Assembly (NCBI RefSeq): GCF_003633615.1
Contig: NZ_RBKU01000001.1
Span: 4,216,001 to 4,280,000 of the forward strand
Length of the DNA: 64,000 nt
Source: Mucilaginibacter gracilis
GTDB taxonomy: Bacteria; Bacteroidota; Bacteroidia; Sphingobacteriales; Sphingobacteriaceae
Reading direction: 5' to 3'
Positions 59,784-64,000 of the stretch are shown here, in pieces. The position numbers and the translations under genes are program-made. The notes beneath the pieces were generated by a model. That model was not told the DNA's origin. It saw nothing but the letters and a program-made list of their open reading frames with translations, and ran no database searches. Position 1 is the first letter of the stretch. Each line of letters starts with the position of its first letter.

Positions 59784-61217
59784 ATGTTAAAAAAGTATCT
59801 CCTGCTACCCTTATTATTCTTCGCCGTAAATAGTAACGCTCAATCTTCTGATGAATATAAACTAACGGTGAGCGCAAAAATTTCCAATCAGGGAACCGGG
59901 CAAAAGCCCGGTTTCCGCGAATGGAAAGATTATCAAACACGCACTATTGCTACATTAAAAAATTATCAGCCCTCGGAAGATGAAAATTTGGATGCCTACG
60001 GGGCAACCAAAGCCAGGCAGGTAAAAGCAACCGGTTTTTTTTACGTAACCAGGGTAGATGGGCGTTGGTGGTCGGTAGATCCGGATGGTTACTTGTTTAT
60101 AGTTAAGGGTGTTAACGATATCAATATAGGCAAATCGGATAATAATCAAACGAGCTTTAAGAAACTGTACAGAAACCCATCAAACTGGAGCTTTAAAACC
60201 ACGCAGATGCTCCGTGGTTTTGGTTTCAATGCTGCCGGAGCCTGGTCGGACTATGAAGAGCTAACCGATATTGGTAACAAATTAAAGCCTTTAACTTATA
60301 CCGTTATGCTTGATTTTATGGGATCTTACGGGCGTACTAAAGGGGCTTATCAGCAATCAGGACATTTGGGTTATCCCGATAATGCCATATTTGTGTTTGA
60401 CCCGGAGTTTGAAAAATACTGTGATCAATATGCAAAAAAAATAGCAGAATACCGGTTGGATAAAAACCTGTACGGCTATTTTTCGGATAACGAGCTGCCG
60501 TTCTATCGTAAATCGCTGGATAATTATTTGTCTAAAAAGGATGAGGGCGATCCTGGTTTAATTGCGGCCAAAACCTGGATGAACGAACATCATTATGATA
60601 AAGCGGCTATTACTGATAACATGCGTAATGAGTTTTTGGGTTTTGTGGTTGACCGGTATTTGAGCCTGGTTTCTAAGGCCATCAAAAAGTACGATCCCAA
60701 TCATATGTACATCGGTTGCCGCTTTAATGGTTACGAAAAAACAGTTAAAGAGGTGATGACAGCAGCAGGTAAATACCTGGATGTGATCTCGATTAATTAC
60801 TACGACCATTGGACACCTGATAACAACGACATGCGTAACTGGACTGCATGGTCGGGGAAGCCATTTATTATCACCGAATGGTATGTAAAAGGCGAAGATT
60901 CAAAAATGGGCAATTATTCTGGCGCGGGCTGGGTTGTAAAAACGCAGCAGGAGAGGGGGCTTTTTTATCAGAATTATACACTTGGTTTACTAGAATCGGG
61001 CAATTGCGTGGGATGGCACTGGTTTAAATATCAGGATAACGACCCCAGCAACAAGAATGTGGATCCATCTAACACAGACGCTAATAAAGGCATCCTAAAT
61101 AACCTTTACGAAATTTACCAGCCCCTTGCTGATAAAATGACCGAGCTAAACCAGCAAACCTATCATTTAATTGATTTTTTTGATGCACGTAAAAAGCAAA
61201 ACGCGGCAGGTAAATAA
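59784..61217 (+). CDS. Secreted clan GH-A glycoside hydrolase (agarase/GH50-like, tentative)
   Basis: 477 residues from the ATG at 59784 (a TTG at 59775 is less likely). Signal peptide (MLKKYLLLPLLFFAVNSNA). The segment TGFFYVTRVDGRWWSVDPDGYLFIVKGVNDI recalls beta-agarase-like enzymes (a G.FY....DGRWW..DPDG pattern). The presumed acid/base is E237 in SDNELPF and the nucleophile E365 in IITEWYV, spaced as in a (beta/alpha)8 clan GH-A barrel. GNCVGWHWFKYQDND is a typical late strand. The substrate is not certain; co-location with a GH3 enzyme suggests a beta-linked hexose polymer. Follows susD after 21 bp. Confidence 0.75.
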   Translation: MLKKYLLLPLLFFAVNSNAQSSDEYKLTVSAKISNQGTGQKPGFREWKDYQTRTIATLKNYQPSEDENLDAYGATKARQVKATGFFYVTRVDGRWWSVDPDGYLFIVKGVNDINIGKSDNNQTSFKKLYRNPSNWSFKTTQMLRGFGFNAAGAWSDYEELTDIGNKLKPLTYTVMLDFMGSYGRTKGAYQQSGHLGYPDNAIFVFDPEFEKYCDQYAKKIAEYRLDKNLYGYFSDNELPFYRKSLDNYLSKKDEGDPGLIAAKTWMNEHHYDKAAITDNMRNEFLGFVVDRYLSLVSKAIKKYDPNHMYIGCRFNGYEKTVKEVMTAAGKYLDVISINYYDHWTPDNNDMRNWTAWSGKPFIITEWYVKGEDSKMGNYSGAGWVVKTQQERGLFYQNYTLGLLESGNCVGWHWFKYQDNDPSNKNVDPSNTDANKGILNNLYEIYQPLADKMTELNQQTYHLIDFFDARKKQNAAGK

Positions 61218-61247
61218 ATTGTTATTCAATATTAAAATCAATATATC

Positions 61248-63485
61248 ATGTATAGTCGTTATTTGATTATCTGCTGTTTTATTGTAATTATCACTTCGCA
61301 GGTTAAAGCACAAAGCCAGGATGCAGCAATTTTGCGGAAGGTAGATGTGCTGTTAAATAAAATGACCCTGGACGAAAAGGTTGGCCAGCTTAACCAATAC
61401 TCGGGCAAGGTGATGACAGGGCCCGCCAATCCCAAAAAGAATGATTTGGAAACCGAGATCAAAAATGGCTGGGTTGGTTCTGTATTAAATGTAAAAGGCG
61501 CCAGGGGTACACGGGAGGTGCAGGATATGGCCATGCAGTCGCGGTTAAAAATCCCGCTGCTTTTTTCGCTGGATGTTATCCATGGCTATAAAACCACTTT
61601 CCCTATTCCGTTGGCTGAGGCGGCTTCGTGGGATCTGGACGCTATTGAGTTATCGGCCCACCTGGCCGCGCGTGAGGCCGCCGCTTCAGGCATTCACTGG
61701 ACGTTTGCACCCATGGTTGATATTGCCCGCGACCCGCGATGGGGACGCATAATGGAAGGTGCCGGAGAAGACCCTTATTTGGGCAGCCGTATTGCAGAAG
61801 CCCGGGTAATAGGTTTTCAAGGTAGACACCTGGGAGGCACCGATGCCGTAATGGCTACCGCTAAGCACTTTGCAGCTTACGGAGCGGCAACTGCCGGTCG
61901 TGATTATACGGCTGTAGAAATGAGCGATCATGAACTTTGGCAAACATACCTGCCACCGTTTAAAGCCGCTGCCAACGTAGGTGTTGCAACTTTCATGAAT
62001 TCGTTTAATACCTTTAACGGCATCCCGGCTACCGCTAACAGCTATTTATTGCGTAACATTTTAAAAAACAAATGGAACTACAAGGGCTTTGTGGTAAGCG
62101 ATTGGAACTCGATTGGCGAGATGCTGATTTGGGGTTACGCGCGTGATAAGCAGGACGCTGCCTTTAAGGCCATTACCGCAGGGAGCGATATGGATATGGA
62201 GGGCTCAATATACCGTAAAAACCTGGTAACACTGGTTAAAGAAGGTAAAGTGAATATAGCACTAATTGACGACGCGGTTAAACGCATCTTATATAAAAAA
62301 TACGAACTTGGTTTGTTTGACGATCCCTACAAATTTTGCGACGAGGCGCGTGAGCAACAGGTTTTGAACGATCCTCAAAACCGTGTAGCGGCGAGGGCCG
62401 TAGCCGAAAAATCAATAGTGCTGTTGAAAAACGAAAACCAGGTGCTGCCCCTAACAGCCAAGGTAAAAACCATTGCGCTGATAGGCCCGCTGGTAAAGGC
62501 CAAACGCGACCAGGCAGGTGCATGGAATGTTAACCAGGACACTACCGAAATTGTGAGTATGTATGATGGGGTACTTTCGGCAGTTGCTAAAAATCAGCAG
62601 TTAGTATACGCTAAGGGGGGCACCGTTCAGCGCAGCAGCGAACAGGATATTGCCGAAGCGGTATCGATTGCAGCCAAATCAGACGTGGTGATTATGGCTT
62701 TGGGCGAAACCTTTGATATGAGTGGCGAATCAAAATCACGCGCAAATATTGAACTGCCCGGTGATCAGCAAAAGCTTTTTGATGCCATAGAACAAACCGG
62801 AAAGCCCATTATTGTAATCATAATGGGTGGCCGGCCATTAATATTTAACAAAATAGCCGATAAGGCGCAAGCCATTTTATATACCTGGTGGCTGGGCAGC
62901 GAAGCCGGAAATGCTATTGCTGATGTTCTGTTTGGTAAGTATAATCCTGCGGGCAAATTACCGGTTAGCTTTCCGCGGTCAATGGGCCAAATACCGCTAT
63001 TTTATAGCCAAACCAACACCGGCAGGCCATATAACAACGAAGCCAACAAGTTATACCTATCATCGTATATTGATGAGCAAAATACACCCCGTTACGAATT
63101 TGGATATGGTTTAAGTTATACCACATTTAGTTACTCCGACTTAAAAATTGATAAACCTGTTTTAAGCACCGGTGATTCCCTTAGGGTTACATTTAAAATT
63201 ACCAATACGGGGAAATATGCGGGTGAAGAAGTGGCGCAACTATACCTGCGCGACGAGGTAGCTTCGGTAGTGCAACCGGTTAAATTATTGAAAGATTTTA
63301 GCAAGGTAATGTTAAAACCGGGCGAAAGTAAAACGCTTGTGTTTATTGTGAATAAAGAGAAGCTATCTTTTTACAACAAATATATGGCCTGGGTTACAGA
63401 GCCGGGTAACTTTAAACTGATGATTGGCTCTTCGTCTGATGACATACGGTTAAAAGGCAGCTTTGAATTAACGGATGGGAAATAA
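61248..63485 (+). CDS. Secreted GH3 beta-glucosidase (BglX-like)
   Basis: 745 residues. Signal peptide (to about 22, ...SQVKAQ), GH3 N-terminal barrel with KVGQLNQYSG, FSLDVIHGYKTTFPIPLAEAASWD, APMVDIARDPRWGRIMEGAGEDPYLGS, ATAKHFAAYGAA and the nucleophile D285 in FVVSDWNSIGE. The GH3 C domain (about 385-600) has MALGETFDMSGESKSR supplying the acid/base region. A C-terminal Fn3-like domain (ITNTGKYAGEEVAQLYLRD) completes the BglX order. It removes terminal beta-glucose or related sugars from oligosaccharides in the periplasm and is the last gene of the PUL. A bidirectional terminator follows. Confidence 0.94.
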   Translation: MYSRYLIICCFIVIITSQVKAQSQDAAILRKVDVLLNKMTLDEKVGQLNQYSGKVMTGPANPKKNDLETEIKNGWVGSVLNVKGARGTREVQDMAMQSRLKIPLLFSLDVIHGYKTTFPIPLAEAASWDLDAIELSAHLAAREAAASGIHWTFAPMVDIARDPRWGRIMEGAGEDPYLGSRIAEARVIGFQGRHLGGTDAVMATAKHFAAYGAATAGRDYTAVEMSDHELWQTYLPPFKAAANVGVATFMNSFNTFNGIPATANSYLLRNILKNKWNYKGFVVSDWNSIGEMLIWGYARDKQDAAFKAITAGSDMDMEGSIYRKNLVTLVKEGKVNIALIDDAVKRILYKKYELGLFDDPYKFCDEAREQQVLNDPQNRVAARAVAEKSIVLLKNENQVLPLTAKVKTIALIGPLVKAKRDQAGAWNVNQDTTEIVSMYDGVLSAVAKNQQLVYAKGGTVQRSSEQDIAEAVSIAAKSDVVIMALGETFDMSGESKSRANIELPGDQQKLFDAIEQTGKPIIVIIMGGRPLIFNKIADKAQAILYTWWLGSEAGNAIADVLFGKYNPAGKLPVSFPRSMGQIPLFYSQTNTGRPYNNEANKLYLSSYIDEQNTPRYEFGYGLSYTTFSYSDLKIDKPVLSTGDSLRVTFKITNTGKYAGEEVAQLYLRDEVASVVQPVKLLKDFSKVMLKPGESKTLVFIVNKEKLSFYNKYMAWVTEPGNFKLMIGSSSDDIRLKGSFELTDGK

Positions 63486-63634
63486 GCACCCTGATAAGTA
63501 ATTTATTTTGAAGTTTATTTGTACAGTTTTTGCGTTTAATTGGTGTTGCATTTCGAGGATTAACTTTTAAATACCTGGTTGTTATTGGCTGGGCATCGCC
63601 GTTAACCATAAAGCAAAGCCAAACTAAAAACAAA

Positions 63635-63673
63635 AAAAACGAACCGATGCTTTTGCCGCATCGGTTCGTTTTT
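63635..63673. terminator. Bidirectional Rho-independent terminator
   Basis: A 16-bp perfect stem (AAAAACGAACCGATGC with GCATCGGTTCGTTTTT) and a 7-nt loop between the convergent GH3 and thioredoxin-fold genes. It has A- and T-runs on both sides. Confidence 0.9.
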
Positions 63674-63703
63674 CTCTAACAATAATTATTTATTGCGGTG
63701 TTG

Positions 63704-64000
63704 CTATTTGTAAATTTCTTTCAGTTTTGCATTTAAGGCTTCTCCGCGCAAATATTTTGCAACAATTTTACCTTTAGGGTCAATTAAAAAGTTCATCGGT
63801 ATAGCCGTTACACTGTAAAGTTTAGCTACCTGGTTATCCCAGGCTTTAAGGTCGGATACTTGTGTCCAGGTCAACCCGTCGTCTTTTATTGCTTTCAGCC
63901 ATTTTTCTTTGTCGGCCGGCTTGTCTAACGATACACCCAAAATCCGGAATCCTTTATCCTTAAAATCGGCGTAGGCCTTAATGAGGTTCGGATTTTCGCG
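63704..64000 (-). CDS. C-terminal part of a TlpA/AhpC-TSA-type thioredoxin-fold protein (partial)
   Basis: Open to the right edge of the window; 98 codons are visible, ending at 63704. The text REN..LIKAYADFKDKGFRILGVSLD, DKEKWLKAIKDDGLTWTQVSD, WDNQVAKLYSVTAIPMNFLIDPKGKIVAKYLRG is the second half of a TlpA/ResA-like or AhpC/TSA disulfide-exchange domain: the cis-Pro loop (AIPMNF) and the final DP.GKI.AK strand are clear. The CxxC motif and any signal peptide would lie outside the window. The TTG at 63940 is an internal Leu, not a start. Probably an exported redox protein. Terminator shared with the GH3 gene. Confidence 0.85.
   Translation of the reverse strand, partial: RENPNLIKAYADFKDKGFRILGVSLDKPADKEKWLKAIKDDGLTWTQVSDLKAWDNQVAKLYSVTAIPMNFLIDPKGKIVAKYLRGEALNAKLKEIYK

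Overview
The window looks like the chromosome of a Bacteroidota bacterium of the Sphingobacteriaceae, probably Mucilaginibacter or a close relative. This assignment is by inference, because no 16S rRNA is present. The evidence is: -7 promoter boxes of the Bacteroidota type (TAnnTTTG) before many genes; a SusC/SusD pair next to a hybrid two-component regulator; a PorP/SprF protein of the type IX secretion family; Bacteroidota-specific small Cys-rich proteins (DUF6660 and HYC_CC_PP types); and a tmRNA with a GEN...ALAA tag.

Layout. 1-18.1 kb is mostly housekeeping: prmC and ribD (divergent), an IMPACT/YigZ protein, mgtE, an orphan antitoxin-like ORF, bioB, a secreted MORN-repeat protein, an RRM protein, a nucleoid-associated protein, a 7TMR-DISM histidine kinase divergent from a receiver protein, PorP/SprF, a nitroreductase, trxB, and a GH20 hexosaminidase with a PA14 domain followed by a lipoprotein. 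18.5-23.8 kb holds a fused E1 alpha/beta 2-oxoacid dehydrogenase, a DUF1573 protein, an aminotransferase, the tmRNA gene (ssrA) and a frameshifted gene remnant. 23.8-26.9 kb is an aldehyde dehydrogenase module (AraC regulator, ALDH, DUF779).

27.0-40.8 kb is a heavy-metal efflux region with two RND systems. The first is a CzcA-type pump (two Asp in the DFGLIVDG motif) fused in frame to a TolC-like protein, with one adaptor. The second is a CusA-type pump (three conserved Met) split into two overlapping ORFs, followed by TolC and two adaptors that each carry a heavy-metal-binding domain. Each system is preceded by a small Cys-rich protein gene. 41-50 kb holds an SGNH hydrolase, an esterase, two small uncharacterised proteins, an MtfA-like peptidase, a SWIM/SNF2 helicase, and an ArsR-OYE-LLM flavoenzyme operon with a visible operator. 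50.4-63.5 kb is a polysaccharide utilisation locus (HTCS, SusC, SusD, a clan GH-A hydrolase and a GH3 beta-glucosidase). The window ends in a partial TlpA/AhpC-type thioredoxin-fold gene.

The items that best deserve a second look are: the split CusA; the CzcA-TolC fusion that keeps a complete signal peptide at the seam; a two-repeat insertion inside SusD; a 120-bp structured repeat present twice in opposite orientations 35 kb apart; and at least five genes whose -7 box lies only 4-5 nt before the start codon, which predicts leaderless mRNAs. No CRISPR array, complete insertion sequence, prophage, tRNA or rRNA was found.
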